Source of the DNA: PCC-6802 sp943367755
Lineage (GTDB): Bacteria; Cyanobacteriota; Cyanobacteriia; Pseudanabaenales; Pseudanabaenaceae
NCBI GenBank assembly: GCA_943367755.1
Contig: CALRKB020000013.1
Location: 1 to 64,000, forward strand
Length of the DNA: 64,000 bases
Direction of reading: 5' to 3'
The notes below the pieces were generated by a model. The model did no database searches, had not been told where the DNA came from, and worked only from the letters and a program-made list of their open reading frames with translations. This document shows, piece after piece, positions 23,271-32,507 of this stretch. The position numbers and the translations under genes were made by a program. The first letter of the stretch is position 1. Each line of letters starts with the position of its first letter.

Positions 23271-25109
23271 ATGAATTCCATAGTCCTCCAGACCATATGG
23301 TTGATTCCCTGTTACGCGATGGTTGGTACGCTCGTTTCTGTGCTTTGGTTTCCGTCGATTACACGTCGGACGGGGCCTCGACCAGCCGGGTATGTAAATG
23401 CGATCGCCACCTTTTTTGCATTTGCGCAGAGCCTTCTAGCACTGAGAGAGATTTGGGGTCAGCCACCTCAGCAATTATTTATTCCCTGGCTGAAAGTTGC
23501 CAATCTCGACCTGACAATTTCACTGGAAATATCAACAGTCGCAGTTGGAGCTTCTGCTTTAATCTGTGGCTTGAATTTGTTAACTCAGATCTATGCCATT
23601 GGCTACATGGAGATGGACTGGGGCTGGGCGCGGTTTTTCTCTTTGCTGGCCCTATTTGAGGCTGGCATGACTGCCCTTGTCTTTTGCAATTCCCTCTTCT
23701 TCAGCTATGTAATTCTGGAAATTCTCACGCTTGGTACCTACCTGCTGGTTGGTCTATGGTTTAACCAGTCCTTAGTGGTAACGGGTGCGAGGGATGCCTT
23801 TCTCACTAAACGCATTGGCGATTTGTTCTTGCTGATGGGTGTTGTAGCCTTGCTTCCCATTGCTGGCACCTGGGACTTCACAGAATTAGCAGCGTGGGCG
23901 AAAACTGCGAATGTCGATCCTAATTTAATTACCCTAGTAGGGCTGGCTCTGTTAGCAGGCCCTATGGGTAAATGCGCCCAGTTTCCTTTGCACCTATGGT
24001 TGGATGAGGCGATGGAAGGGCCTTTGCCAAGCACAATTCTGCGTAACTCGGTGGTGGTAGCAACAGGGGCTTGGGTATTGGTGAAGTTGGAACCTGTGCT
24101 TTCACTCTCGCCTATTGTCATGTCAGCCATGATCGCGATTGGGGCGGCAACTGCGATCGGTGCTACTTTAATTGCGATCGCCCAAATTGATATCAAGCGC
24201 GCTCTATCTTATCTAGCCAGTGCTTACATGGGTCTGACTTTTATCGCAGTCGGCTTGCACCAGATCGATACTGCGCTCATGCTGATGTTTACCTACGCTG
24301 TCGCGATCGCGCTCCTGGTGATGAGCATCGGCGGTGTGATTTGGAATAGCACTACTCAAGATTTAAGACTCTATGGTGGCCTGTGGTCGCGCCGTCCTGT
24401 CTGCGGTCTATCGTTTATCGTGGGAACGCTGGGCTTAGTAGCTGTTCCTCCGTTTGGCTCCTTCTGGGCTGTCCAAAAATTGATAGAAACTGTATGGCAA
24501 AGTCAACCCTGGCTAGTTGGTGTCTTGGTTCTTGTCAATGGCCTCACGGCTTTTAGCTTAACTAGAGTATTTGGCCTTGTGTTTGGCGGTAAGACCAAGC
24601 AAATGACCGAGCGATCGCCAGAAATCCACTGGCCAATGGCTTTACCTATGATCGTTCTGTCAGGTGTGGTGCTGCACGTTCCCCATCTCTTAGCGGCTTG
24701 GCAAATTCTACCTGCCTGGTCGGTAGTGCTAGAGCCATCATCAATCGTATTAGTACTCTCTAGCGTCATTGGTTTTGCTTTTGGAGCAGGAATTTACCTC
24801 AATAATAATGTTTCTAAACCCGTGGTACTGCCAAGCAAAACTCTACAAGATTTTCTGTCCTACGACCTCTACACAGCGAAACTATACAAACTGAGCATTG
24901 TGTTTGGTGTTGATTCTCTCTCTAAAATTTCCGATGTATTTGATCGCTCTATTATTGATGGAGTTGGCAAACTAATTGGAGTTGGCACCATCTTGGGTGG
25001 TGAGAATCTGCGATATAGTACAGTTGGAAGATCTCAGGGGTATCTACTCACAATCTTAATAGGCATAGCTGTTCTGGTCTGCCTATTACTGGCATCTGGG
25101 ATGAGATAA
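23271..25109 (+). CDS. ndhF3: NDH-1MS subunit NdhF3 (NADH dehydrogenase subunit 5 type)
   Basis: From ATG 23271 (the upstream TTG at 23247 is unlikely) 612 residues with about 15-16 membrane helices. The antiporter-type core is clear: FSYVILEILTLGTYLLVGLW, GPMGKCAQFPLHLWLDEAME (the Lys/His proton path in helix 7-8), and IAQIDIKRALSYLASAYMGL. The C-terminus has the long lateral-helix region of NdhF. In the NDH-1MS complex it carries protons and holds the CO2-hydrating CupA. The assignment as F3 rather than F4 rests on the following ndhD, cupA and fasciclin (cupS) genes. Confidence 0.93.
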   Translation: MNSIVLQTIWLIPCYAMVGTLVSVLWFPSITRRTGPRPAGYVNAIATFFAFAQSLLALREIWGQPPQQLFIPWLKVANLDLTISLEISTVAVGASALICGLNLLTQIYAIGYMEMDWGWARFFSLLALFEAGMTALVFCNSLFFSYVILEILTLGTYLLVGLWFNQSLVVTGARDAFLTKRIGDLFLLMGVVALLPIAGTWDFTELAAWAKTANVDPNLITLVGLALLAGPMGKCAQFPLHLWLDEAMEGPLPSTILRNSVVVATGAWVLVKLEPVLSLSPIVMSAMIAIGAATAIGATLIAIAQIDIKRALSYLASAYMGLTFIAVGLHQIDTALMLMFTYAVAIALLVMSIGGVIWNSTTQDLRLYGGLWSRRPVCGLSFIVGTLGLVAVPPFGSFWAVQKLIETVWQSQPWLVGVLVLVNGLTAFSLTRVFGLVFGGKTKQMTERSPEIHWPMALPMIVLSGVVLHVPHLLAAWQILPAWSVVLEPSSIVLVLSSVIGFAFGAGIYLNNNVSKPVVLPSKTLQDFLSYDLYTAKLYKLSIVFGVDSLSKISDVFDRSIIDGVGKLIGVGTILGGENLRYSTVGRSQGYLLTILIGIAVLVCLLLASGMR

Positions 25110-25175
25110 TTGCGCTTACCTGTTTGTGCTTAATAGATTTAACAAACCACTTTTAACTAAACAAAGACATTAATT

Positions 25176-26771
25176 ATGCTCAGTAGTCTAATCTGGTTAC
25201 CAGTTATAGGAGCCTTACTAATTGGCTTTCTACCGATTGTCACTGATGTTGTTGACAGAGATAGTAGGGGCAAAACACTCCCTTTAACGGTGCTCAAACC
25301 CAGCACTGCTAATTCTACAATCAAGTATCTGGCTTTGGCGATCGCGACTGGCATTGTTTTAATTACAGCCTATGCGATCGTCCAGTTTGATATCAATAAA
25401 TCTGGTATGCAGTTCCAGGAATATTTCCCCTGGTTGCAATCATTGGGCATCAGCTATAGTCTGGGTGTAGATGGTATCTCTCTACCGCTAGTGGGATTAA
25501 ATGCCCTGCTGACATGGCTGGTTATCCTTAGTACTCCCACTAACTACGAGCGCCCCAAACTCTTTTATGCCTTGCTTTTCTTAATTAATGCAGGCTTAGC
25601 TGGTGCATTTCTAGCGCAGGATGTGTTGCTATTCGTATTGTTTTATGAATTAGAGCTAATTCCACTGTATCTGATGATCGCGATTTGGGGTGGAGCCAAA
25701 CGCGAAGCTGCTGCGATGAAATTTCTGATCTATACGGCGGTTTCAGGTATTCTGATTCTGGGAGGATTTGTAGCATTGGGCTGGATTACAGCTAATCCCA
25801 ATCCCTCATTTGACTATGCGACGCTCAAATCCGCAGTTCTGCCTCTAAGCTTGCAGATTCCGATTTTATTGGCGTTGCTAATTGGATTTGGGATAAAAAC
25901 TCCACTGGTGCCATTACATAGCTGGCTACCTGACACATATGTGGAAGCATCTACACCAACTGCAATTCTCTTGGGCGGTATCCTGGCAAAGCTCGGAGCC
26001 TATGGTCTAATTCGCTTTTGCTTGGGGCTATTTCCTGACGCCTGGGCGTATTTTGCTCCCTGGTTGGCAATCTGGGCTGCGGCTGGCGTACTGTATGGCA
26101 CGACGATTGCGATCGCCCAAAAAGATATCAAACGCATGGTTGCCTATAGTTCCATCGGTCACATGAGTTATATTCTGCTTGCCTGTGCTGCCGCGACTCC
26201 CTTAGCTCTAGTGGGTGGTGTGACTCAAATGGTCAGCCACGGACTAATTCTGGCTATTCTGTTCTATCTAGTCGGTCTTGTTGAAGCTAAAGTTGGCACG
26301 CGCGATTTGGATGTTCTAAATGGACTACTCAATCCCATTCGCGGTCTGCCAGCAGTCGGCGCATTGCTTGTGTTAGGTGGCATGGCAAGTGCGGGTATTC
26401 CTGGGATGGTGGGCTTTATCTCTGAATTTCTGGTATTCCAAGGTAGCTTTGCCAAATTCCCAATCCCTACGCTGCTCTGTATCGTAGGCACGGGACTAAC
26501 TGCTGTATATTTTGTGATTCTGCTCAACCGTACCTGCTTCGGTAAGTTGGATAATGCTACCGCTTACTATCCTCGTGTCACCATAGCTGAGCAAGTTCCA
26601 GCCCTAATTTTGACTGCCCTGATTATTTTCCTGGGCGTGCAACCTACCTGGCTGGTGCGCTGGACTGAAGTGACTACAAATCTTTTAGCATCATCTATGC
26701 CTACTACCAGCAATCGCATTTCACTCACTAACCCTCAAGTCCCTAACTTAATTGACAGCACTAATTACTAA
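25176..26771 (+). CDS. ndhD3: NDH-1MS subunit NdhD3 (NADH dehydrogenase subunit 4 type)
   Basis: 531 residues with about 14 membrane helices. Landmarks of the subunit-4 proton pump: YSLGVDGISLPLVGLNALLT, VLFVLFYELELIPLYLMIAI (the conserved Glu), GFGIKTPLVPLHSWLPDTYV and AQKDIKRMVAYSSIGHMSYI, then VSHGLILAILFYLVG. It starts 66 bp after ndhF3 and 15 bp before cupA, in the standard NDH-1MS operon order. The partner NDH-1 core genes are elsewhere. The start has the expected hydrophobic N-terminus. Confidence 0.94.
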   Translation: MLSSLIWLPVIGALLIGFLPIVTDVVDRDSRGKTLPLTVLKPSTANSTIKYLALAIATGIVLITAYAIVQFDINKSGMQFQEYFPWLQSLGISYSLGVDGISLPLVGLNALLTWLVILSTPTNYERPKLFYALLFLINAGLAGAFLAQDVLLFVLFYELELIPLYLMIAIWGGAKREAAAMKFLIYTAVSGILILGGFVALGWITANPNPSFDYATLKSAVLPLSLQIPILLALLIGFGIKTPLVPLHSWLPDTYVEASTPTAILLGGILAKLGAYGLIRFCLGLFPDAWAYFAPWLAIWAAAGVLYGTTIAIAQKDIKRMVAYSSIGHMSYILLACAAATPLALVGGVTQMVSHGLILAILFYLVGLVEAKVGTRDLDVLNGLLNPIRGLPAVGALLVLGGMASAGIPGMVGFISEFLVFQGSFAKFPIPTLLCIVGTGLTAVYFVILLNRTCFGKLDNATAYYPRVTIAEQVPALILTALIIFLGVQPTWLVRWTEVTTNLLASSMPTTSNRISLTNPQVPNLIDSTNY

Positions 26772-26786
26772 CTTTAATTACTCACT

Positions 26787-28103
26787 ATGGTACAGTCACC
26801 TCCGCAATCAGCGACAAAATTACCGCCTTCTCAGCATGAATATGCCGAAGTTATCCATCGCCTCGAAGCAGGCGGTGCGATGCTACCTGATACGCCAGAG
26901 AATCTCATGCAGATCATCGGTTTGTATAAAGCCTATGCTGTTCCCATGGATTTTTATTGGCGCGATCTGCTTTATATTGCTGAACGAGTTTTCCTCAATC
27001 CATTTCCCTTCTTTAAATATTTCCTGCCCAAAGAATATCTAGACCTGCACAACCACTACGCTGGCGACGATGCTGACCTCCGCATCTGGCGCGGCTATGC
27101 CACCGCTCACAAAGAACTATTGGAGTTTATGGAGAAAGGGGAGTTAAAGATAAAACTCCCACGCATCTTCCATCATTTGTGGCACGATCGCATCAATATG
27201 GAATTTGCCGAAGAGTGCATGCGATCAATGCTCTGGCATCGCAATATGGGCGGACAGTTCGATCCCTATCTCGACAGCGATGAATATAAAGCCAATGCCG
27301 ATCGCGCCATTAAGGCTTACTTCAAATACAATCCTGTGATGCTCGGTCTGTACAAGCTGTTCCCCGATTTATTCCTGGAACAATGTCGCCAGATGTCCTA
27401 CTACGCCAATTTGGGCTTGTTTTGGGAAATCATGGCTCCTGTCTTCTTTGAGATGAGCGATCTCTACGATGAGGGCAAAATTACCAGCGTACCGGAAGCG
27501 ATGGACTTCCTAGTTAATGGAATTTTTGCGATTTCTGGCCGCCCCATTTACCACCATGTCTACATCAGGGGTGAATGCTATGAGATTATCCCTAAATCAA
27601 AGGGATTTACCTGGCTATATGAAGCGGCTTTCCCCTACGTGGAAGCAGTGTTCTATCGCACTTCTCCTTTCCGAGGCACAAAATCCTACAACGCTCAGGC
27701 GGGACAGGTGCCAGACGATCAAAATGACTTCCACTTTGGAATCCTCTATGCTGATAAGTTTCCTGTAGGCACCGCAGGTATTCCACCTACTTTGCTGCAT
27801 CAGGACATGTTCCACTTCTTGCCACCGTATTTAGTGGAATACTACAAGCAACACTGTCGCGGTGAAGACGACATGCTAATTCAATTGGCAGTTAGTTTTC
27901 AGCGATCGATGTATTGCGTTACCTCGGCTGTTATTCAGGCCGGACGGGCAGCGTTTTACTACCCCCTTGACGACCCCAATACCAAACATCTGATGGCAAA
28001 TCGTGCCTACTTTGAGGGACAACTCAACCGCTTCTGCAACCGCAAATACGGCATGAATGAGGCGGCGCGGCTACGCAATATCCAAAAGCAGAGTTATAGA
28101 TAA
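26787..28103 (+). CDS. cupA: CO2 hydration protein CupA (ChpY)
   Basis: 438 residues, the usual CupA length. The motif KLPRIFHHLWHDRINMEF holds His130 and Arg135, the positions I recall as zinc-site residues in the NDH-1MS structure. Other family stretches: YKAYAVPMDFYWRDLLYIAE, NPFPFFKYFLPKEY, WLYEAAFPYVEAVFYRTSPF and GTAGIPPTLLHQDMFHFLPP. It sits on NdhF3 and converts CO2 to bicarbonate, coupled to electron flow, so CO2 is trapped in the cell. Located between ndhD3 and the cupS-like gene. A terminator-like hairpin follows, then cupS. Confidence 0.95.
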   Translation: MVQSPPQSATKLPPSQHEYAEVIHRLEAGGAMLPDTPENLMQIIGLYKAYAVPMDFYWRDLLYIAERVFLNPFPFFKYFLPKEYLDLHNHYAGDDADLRIWRGYATAHKELLEFMEKGELKIKLPRIFHHLWHDRINMEFAEECMRSMLWHRNMGGQFDPYLDSDEYKANADRAIKAYFKYNPVMLGLYKLFPDLFLEQCRQMSYYANLGLFWEIMAPVFFEMSDLYDEGKITSVPEAMDFLVNGIFAISGRPIYHHVYIRGECYEIIPKSKGFTWLYEAAFPYVEAVFYRTSPFRGTKSYNAQAGQVPDDQNDFHFGILYADKFPVGTAGIPPTLLHQDMFHFLPPYLVEYYKQHCRGEDDMLIQLAVSFQRSMYCVTSAVIQAGRAAFYYPLDDPNTKHLMANRAYFEGQLNRFCNRKYGMNEAARLRNIQKQSYR

Positions 28104-28112
28104 CTATCCCAC

Positions 28113-28136
28113 AGGGGCGAACGGCTGTTCGCCCCT
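28113..28136. terminator. Perfect hairpin between cupA and cupS
   Basis: AGGGGCGAAC (28113-28122), loop GGCT, GTTCGCCCCT (28127-28136): a 10-bp perfect stem with a 4-nt loop. The trailing ACTCAAAC has no T run, so it is more likely a dispersed REP-like palindrome that attenuates or stabilises the mRNA than a full terminator. Confidence 0.6.
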
Positions 28137-28174
28137 ACTCAAACAGAAAAATATAATGGAGATTAAAGAAATAT

Positions 28175-28642
28175 ATGGCTGACATCGTTGATATCGCTGT
28201 AGGTGCGGGTGCTTTTACAACTTTGGTAACTGCTGTGCAAGCCGCAAATCTAGTCGATGCGCTGAAAAGCCCAGGCCCTTTCACCGTCTTTGCCCCTAAC
28301 GACGATGCCTTCGCGAAGCTTCCCCCAGGCACAATTACAACACTGGTACAGAATATTCCGCAGCTCTCAAGAATTCTTACCTTTCATGTGGTTTCAGGTC
28401 GATACACGAGAGAGGATTTAGCCAAACTTACATCGGTGACTTCACTTGAAGGTACTGCGATCGAAATAGATATTTCCGATCGGGCATTTGAAGTCAATAA
28501 TGCTACCGTCATCGCTGCTGATATTGAAGCAGATAACGGCATTATTCACGTCATTGATAACGTCATTTTGATGCGCCCCCATTGGGTTGCCAACATAATG
28601 GCTTCGGGGCGCAAGAGTATAGAAACTGGTGTATGTGGCTAG
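28175..28642 (+). CDS. cupS: Fasciclin-domain protein, CupS of NDH-1MS
   Basis: 155 residues forming one fasciclin (FAS1) domain: FTTLVTAVQAANLVDALKSP then GPFTVFAPNDDAFAKLP (the H1-type box) and VIAADIEADNGIIHVIDNVI (the H2-type box). No signal peptide. In the ndhF3-ndhD3-cupA-cupS operon, CupS is the small fasciclin-like subunit of NDH-1MS that completes the CO2-hydration module. Here the C-terminus is about 20 residues longer (LMRPHWVANIMASGRKSIE) than the fold needs. Confidence 0.88.
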   Translation: MADIVDIAVGAGAFTTLVTAVQAANLVDALKSPGPFTVFAPNDDAFAKLPPGTITTLVQNIPQLSRILTFHVVSGRYTREDLAKLTSVTSLEGTAIEIDISDRAFEVNNATVIAADIEADNGIIHVIDNVILMRPHWVANIMASGRKSIETGVCG

Positions 28643-28775
28643 CGACATTAAAATGTTTGGCGTATTTTTATGCGACAAAATAAGATTTCTGGAGGGACTT
28701 GAATTCGAGCATCAGAAGAAAGCATAGGAACAAGTACTTGGCTAACACATTTGGGAGGAATATGACAACCATAAC

Positions 28776-28994
28776 TCAAGGCATCGCTTCAATCAATGCT
28801 CTAAGAACTTTATTTACAGCTTCCGGTGAAGAGAAAACTTGAGATACATCTTCATCTAAAACAACTACTGTCATTTTTCGTTCTCCTTCTTGCCCCGCAA
28901 ATCGATTAGGCTTTGCTTTACCATAATCAAAGTCATACTCTGCTGCCAAATCATCTTCACTCTGCTGAGATTTATCAGAAGGCGTTGTTTTCAT
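28776..28994 (-). CDS. BrnA-like antitoxin
   Basis: 72 residues. The N-terminus is polar (QQSEDDLAAEYDFDYGKAKP) and the C-terminus is MTVVVLDEDVSQVFSSPEAV then NKVLRALIEAMP, a strand-helix-helix arrangement fitting the ribbon-helix-helix antitoxins that pair with BrnT. It follows the BrnT gene and overlaps it by 20 bp, the usual brnTA order. It should bind BrnT and its promoter (near 29260). Confidence 0.8.
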   Translation of the reverse strand: MKTTPSDKSQQSEDDLAAEYDFDYGKAKPNRFAGQEGERKMTVVVLDEDVSQVFSSPEAVNKVLRALIEAMP

Positions 28995-29253
28995 AATCTT
29001 GACGTTCCCTTTGAGTTACGATGCGGGCACTGATAATGCGGATCGCCTTGGGACGTTCTGTAAAGCTGACTAGCAGTAGCCGATTTTGTCGGGAATGACC
29101 GATGATAATTTCCCTATGCTCTTCTGCTGAATGCAATTCATCTTCAAAAATTAGCGCAAGCGGATTGTTGAAAACTGTTTTAGCTTCTTCAAAGCTCACA
29201 CTATGCTTTTTAAGATTAGCCTCTGCTTTGATCGCGTCCCATTCATAATCCAT
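28975..29253 (-). CDS. BrnT-family toxin
   Basis: 92 residues matching BrnT, a RelE-fold ribonuclease: MDYEWDAIKAEANLKKHSVS with FEEAKTVFNNPLALIFED, then HREIIIGHSRQNRLLLVSFT, RIISARIVTQRERQDYEN. The basic and aromatic residues (Lys14, Lys15, His17; Arg-rich end IISAR and RERQDYE) are those expected in the family. The partner antitoxin overlaps its 3-prime end. The pair is isolated between the CO2 operon and a secreted-protein gene and is an accessory insertion. Confidence 0.9.
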   Translation of the reverse strand: MDYEWDAIKAEANLKKHSVSFEEAKTVFNNPLALIFEDELHSAEEHREIIIGHSRQNRLLLVSFTERPKAIRIISARIVTQRERQDYENNAF

Positions 29254-29401
29254 ACCTGAAGTATAACTGACTCAGTAAACTGGGTAGGAAATATAACTAA
29301 AGTCATGCCTGTAACATGACCTCTGTCCGATGACACACCTTGGTAATGCTTGATAACTTATATACATCAAAGTTCGGTCAAGTAATCAAGGAGTTAGTTT
29401 T

Positions 29402-29914
29402 ATGAAATTTTCAGCTAAAAATACCGCGATCGCCGCATTTTCTACTATTCTTTTTGCTTCCTCTTTTTACCCATCTGCCGCCCACGCCCAGCGACGCTTT
29501 GGGGCCGTACATAACAGCAATAGTGCTGCGGCTGGTGTAGTTGGTAATAATGGTGTGGCAGGCTGTGCGGGTAGCACGAGCAGAGGCGGATGCAAAGCAA
29601 CTTACAACGATGGCACAGGCAACACATTCAAAGGTCAAAGTAACTACAGCAACACCAGTACAAACTTTAGTAATAGGCGCAGTAATAGTTGGACGCGCAG
29701 TAATGGCAATAACGGTACTGGTACGGTCAGTAACAACTACGACAAAACCACTAAAACTGGAGTCCGCAACGCTAATCGCAGCGGCACTTACAATGGCACC
29801 AACTATACCTATGACAAGACTACTAACTACTCAGAAGGGCAAGTTTGTCGCACTGTTAACGGTACCTATGGCACCTATGCCTACACCAACAGTGGTAAGC
29901 TAAGTTGCCAGTAG
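29402..29914 (+). CDS. Secreted Asn/Thr/Ser/Gly-rich low-complexity protein
   Basis: 170 residues with a Sec signal peptide (NTAIAAFSTILFASSFYPSA, cleavage after AHA). The mature part is low complexity: NNGTGTVSNNYDKTTKTGV, NANRSGTYNGTNYTYDKT and GTYGTYAYTNSGKLSC, with four Cys (two around GCAGSTSRGGC). The YDKTT repeats and Asn/Thr content suggest an extracellular beta-rich or glycosylated surface protein. No family recognised. It lies just upstream of a two-component pair on the same strand but with its own likely promoter. Confidence 0.75.
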   Translation: MKFSAKNTAIAAFSTILFASSFYPSAAHAQRRFGAVHNSNSAAAGVVGNNGVAGCAGSTSRGGCKATYNDGTGNTFKGQSNYSNTSTNFSNRRSNSWTRSNGNNGTGTVSNNYDKTTKTGVRNANRSGTYNGTNYTYDKTTNYSEGQVCRTVNGTYGTYAYTNSGKLSCQ

Positions 29915-29944
29915 CAAAGCCGTTAATGCTGGCTTGTGGTGGTT

Positions 29945-30637
29945 ATGAGAATTTTACTGGTTGAAGACGACGATCGCATAGCCCAACCTCTCGCTGAGGA
30001 TCTCGAACACCAACACCATTTAGTTGACGTTGCCAGAGACGGCTTGCAGGGATGGGAATACGCTCAAGCCACAGACTACGACCTGATTTTGCTAGACATC
30101 ATGCTCCCTCGTTTGGATGGGATTACCTTATGCAAGCACTTGCGTGCCGATGGATTCTCTGGTTTCATTTTGATGCTAACCGCTAGAGATACAACCGCAG
30201 ATAAGGTAATCGGTCTGGATGCGGGAGCAGATGATTATTTGGTCAAACCCTTTGAATTAGAAGAGATAGAAGCCAGGGTGAGGGCCTTTTCCAGGCGAGG
30301 CGATCGCGCAAACCTCATCAACCCAGTACATGGTGATTTGCAGCTCGATCTCGTTGCCTGTAAAGTTACGTATAAAGGGAATCTCCTATCGCTGACCCCC
30401 AAAGAATATATGTTGATGGAGTTATTTTTGAGGCATCCCACCCAGATTTTTAGTCGCAGTACGCTGATCGATAAACTGTGGAGCTTCGATCGCTCTCCCG
30501 GTGAAGACGCAGTAAAAACGCACATTAAAGTATTGCGGCAAAAGCTGAAGGCAGTTGGAGATGCAGAGGACATAATTGAGACAGTGCATGGTATGGGATA
30601 TCGCCTGCGATCGTCCATGCCCGCATCTCCCAACTAA
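29945..30637 (+). CDS. OmpR/PhoB-type response regulator
   Basis: 230 residues from ATG 29945 (a GTG nine bases upstream is possible). Receiver: RILLVEDDDRIAQPLAEDLE, phospho-acceptor Asp in LILLDIMLPRLDG (about 51), Thr in MLTARDTT, Lys in DDYLVKPFELEE. Winged helix: GNLLSLTPKEYMLMELFLRH and the recognition helix region EDAVKTHIKVLRQKLK ending IETVHGMGYRL. The kinase gene follows after 24 bp, so they are a cognate pair. Resembles RppA/NrsR-type regulators of cyanobacteria. Targets unknown. Confidence 0.94.
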   Translation: MRILLVEDDDRIAQPLAEDLEHQHHLVDVARDGLQGWEYAQATDYDLILLDIMLPRLDGITLCKHLRADGFSGFILMLTARDTTADKVIGLDAGADDYLVKPFELEEIEARVRAFSRRGDRANLINPVHGDLQLDLVACKVTYKGNLLSLTPKEYMLMELFLRHPTQIFSRSTLIDKLWSFDRSPGEDAVKTHIKVLRQKLKAVGDAEDIIETVHGMGYRLRSSMPASPN

Positions 30638-30661
30638 ATCTTCAGGCTCTGGGCTCAACAT

Positions 30662-31903
30662 ATGTTTCGAGCAATACGCTACCGCCTCTTACTGTCATAT
30701 TTACTAGTGCTTGGCTCAGTTCTGACTATATTTGCTCTGTCGGTCAGAATTGTGTTTGAACGCAATCGGGTTGACCAGCTCACCGAAGATCTCACCACCA
30801 TAGCTGAAGCTGCGACTAGAGAGCTACAGTTTGAAGATAATAAGCCTAAAGTTGATAGCGATTTTACTGACAAAGATCTGAAGGGTCGCGACCGATCGCT
30901 GCAATGGTTTGACTCACACGGAAAACTTATAGTTACCCACGGCATCACCTTCCCTCACTTACCAAGTGTACTCAACCGTCAGGGCAAGAGTTCTGCCAGT
31001 CAGGCACACACTCAGAGCGTCACTTTACCAATTGCCAGTAAAGACGGGCACCGTATCGGTTTTGTACGAGCTAGCCAGTCCTTAAACGCTATAGACAAAA
31101 CTCTAGATCAATTAAATTGGGGACTAGGCAGTGGCATCCTCCTCGCACTCATACTCAGTGGTGCAGGCGGAGTTTGGCTCACGAGTCAGGCCATGCAGCC
31201 AATCGAGCACAGCTTTCAGCAACTGCAACAATTTACCGCCGATGCCTCCCACGAGCTGCGCAGTCCCTTAACCGCGATCAAAAATAATGCCGCAGTTGCG
31301 CTCAAATATCCAACGGGTCTTCGATCTAGCGATCGGCAAAAGTTTGAGGCAATTATCAGCGCCGCTAACCAGATTACTCAACTAACTGCTGATTTGCTCC
31401 TGCTTGCCAGGGTCGATCGAGCTAAACCGCATACTCAGGTACATCAACTCGATCGCATCTTAGCCGAGCTGATCCAGCAGTTACAACCGCAGTTGGACGA
31501 TAAAGTCATTCAACTAAACCTAAATCCGATCGCTAATTTGTCTGTTGCTGGTGATGCCCCTCAGCTATCGCGGCTATTTCGTAATTTGTTGGAAAATGCT
31601 ATTCAATACACGCCGAACAGCGGTCAGATCGATATTAGAACAAGTATTTACCGCAAATATATTCAGGTAGAAATTGAGGATACGGGCATTGGTATTGCCC
31701 CAGCGGATATTCACAAAATATTCGATCGCTTTTGGCAAGCTAATAGTGCTCGCTCTTATCATTCTGGCGGTTCTGGTCTGGGGTTAGCAATTGCAAGAGC
31801 GATCGCTAACCATCACAACGGACAAATTAGCGTTACCAGTCAACTAGACAAAGGATCTATCTTTACAGTCAGACTGCCACTTGCAAAACATAGACTACCT
31901 TAA
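30662..31903 (+). CDS. Membrane sensor histidine kinase, partner of the upstream regulator
   Basis: 413 residues. Transmembrane helices at about 9-30 and 160-182 enclose a small periplasmic domain (31-158). H-box: FTADASHELRSPLTAIKNNA (His near 196-200). N-box: RLFRNLLENAIQYTPN. G boxes: VEIEDTGIGIAPADIHKIFD and GGSGLGLAIARAIANHH. It is an EnvZ/PhoR-like HK and RppB-like in layout. It follows the response regulator by 24 bp. The periplasmic sensor shows no clear metal-binding Cys/His cluster, so the stimulus is unknown. Confidence 0.93.
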   Translation: MFRAIRYRLLLSYLLVLGSVLTIFALSVRIVFERNRVDQLTEDLTTIAEAATRELQFEDNKPKVDSDFTDKDLKGRDRSLQWFDSHGKLIVTHGITFPHLPSVLNRQGKSSASQAHTQSVTLPIASKDGHRIGFVRASQSLNAIDKTLDQLNWGLGSGILLALILSGAGGVWLTSQAMQPIEHSFQQLQQFTADASHELRSPLTAIKNNAAVALKYPTGLRSSDRQKFEAIISAANQITQLTADLLLLARVDRAKPHTQVHQLDRILAELIQQLQPQLDDKVIQLNLNPIANLSVAGDAPQLSRLFRNLLENAIQYTPNSGQIDIRTSIYRKYIQVEIEDTGIGIAPADIHKIFDRFWQANSARSYHSGGSGLGLAIARAIANHHNGQISVTSQLDKGSIFTVRLPLAKHRLP

Positions 31904-32003
31904 AGTGACCTGTTCTGATCCGTGCGCGCGATCGCAAACCTCACCAATTCCTCACCTTTATCTACTAAGTTTGACAATGTCTAGCTTAGTAAGGATCTTA
32001 TAT

Positions 32004-32411
32004 ATGAAATCCAATTCAATTCGTACTTCTATTATTGCAGTTGCAATCGCACTGGGTTCTCTGACCTCCGGTATAGCCGTTGCTAATACTACAACTCAAA
32101 GCAAGCCCAGTTCGACTCCTAAAATAGCTGAAACCAAACCAGCTCCTAAACCCCCTGCAACTAAGCCAGTTGCTGCCCCTACTACTAAGACGGTTGAATA
32201 TAAATGCGCTAGCAAAAAGACTCTGAAAGTAGAGTTCTCTGACAAAGGTGCAAAGTTTGAGTTAGATAAAAAGCAACTAACTCTTCCTTCTGTCAAGTCA
32301 GCTTCTGGAGCAAAATACAGCGATGGCAAAACTACTCTTTCCACCAAGGGTAAAGAGGCTTTCGTAGAAGCTAACGGCAAAAAGGTACTCGATCAGTGCG
32401 TTTCCCAATAA
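32004..32411 (+). CDS. Secreted MliC-like protein
   Basis: From ATG 32004, 135 residues; the longer reading from 31881 has no signal peptide at its start. A signal peptide (NSIRTSIIAVAIALGSLTSG, cleavage near AVANTT) leads to a Lys/Pro/Thr linker (KPAPKPPATKPVAAPTTKT) and one MliC-type domain: VEYKCASKKTLKVEFSDKGA, then SGAKYSDGKTTLSTKGKEAF, ending KVLDQC. The two Cys would form the domain disulfide. MliC proteins inhibit C-type lysozyme; in cyanobacteria the role is unclear. A strong terminator follows. Confidence 0.8.
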   Translation: MKSNSIRTSIIAVAIALGSLTSGIAVANTTTQSKPSSTPKIAETKPAPKPPATKPVAAPTTKTVEYKCASKKTLKVEFSDKGAKFELDKKQLTLPSVKSASGAKYSDGKTTLSTKGKEAFVEANGKKVLDQCVSQ

Positions 32412-32446
32412 GCTAGATTGGTACATTAGAGATAATGATTTTTGGG

Positions 32447-32481
32447 TGAAGATGGGCTGTGCGGTGCGCGGCCCATCTTCA
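32447..32481. terminator. Rho-independent terminator after the MliC-like gene
   Basis: TGAAGATGGGC (32447-32457) pairs perfectly with GCCCATCTTCA (32471-32481), 11 bp, with a 13-nt loop, followed by TTGCTTT. It lies 36 bp after the stop of the MliC-like gene and also before the convergent small secreted gene, so it can act both ways. Confidence 0.75.
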
Positions 32482-32507
32482 TTGCTTTATAGGACTATCC
32501 AACAAAT

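Noticed and set aside
29541..29903. Alternative-frame reading of 120 residues inside the secreted Asn/Thr-rich gene
   Set aside because: It arises from the low-complexity repeat; the signal-peptide frame (29402-29914) is the real one.
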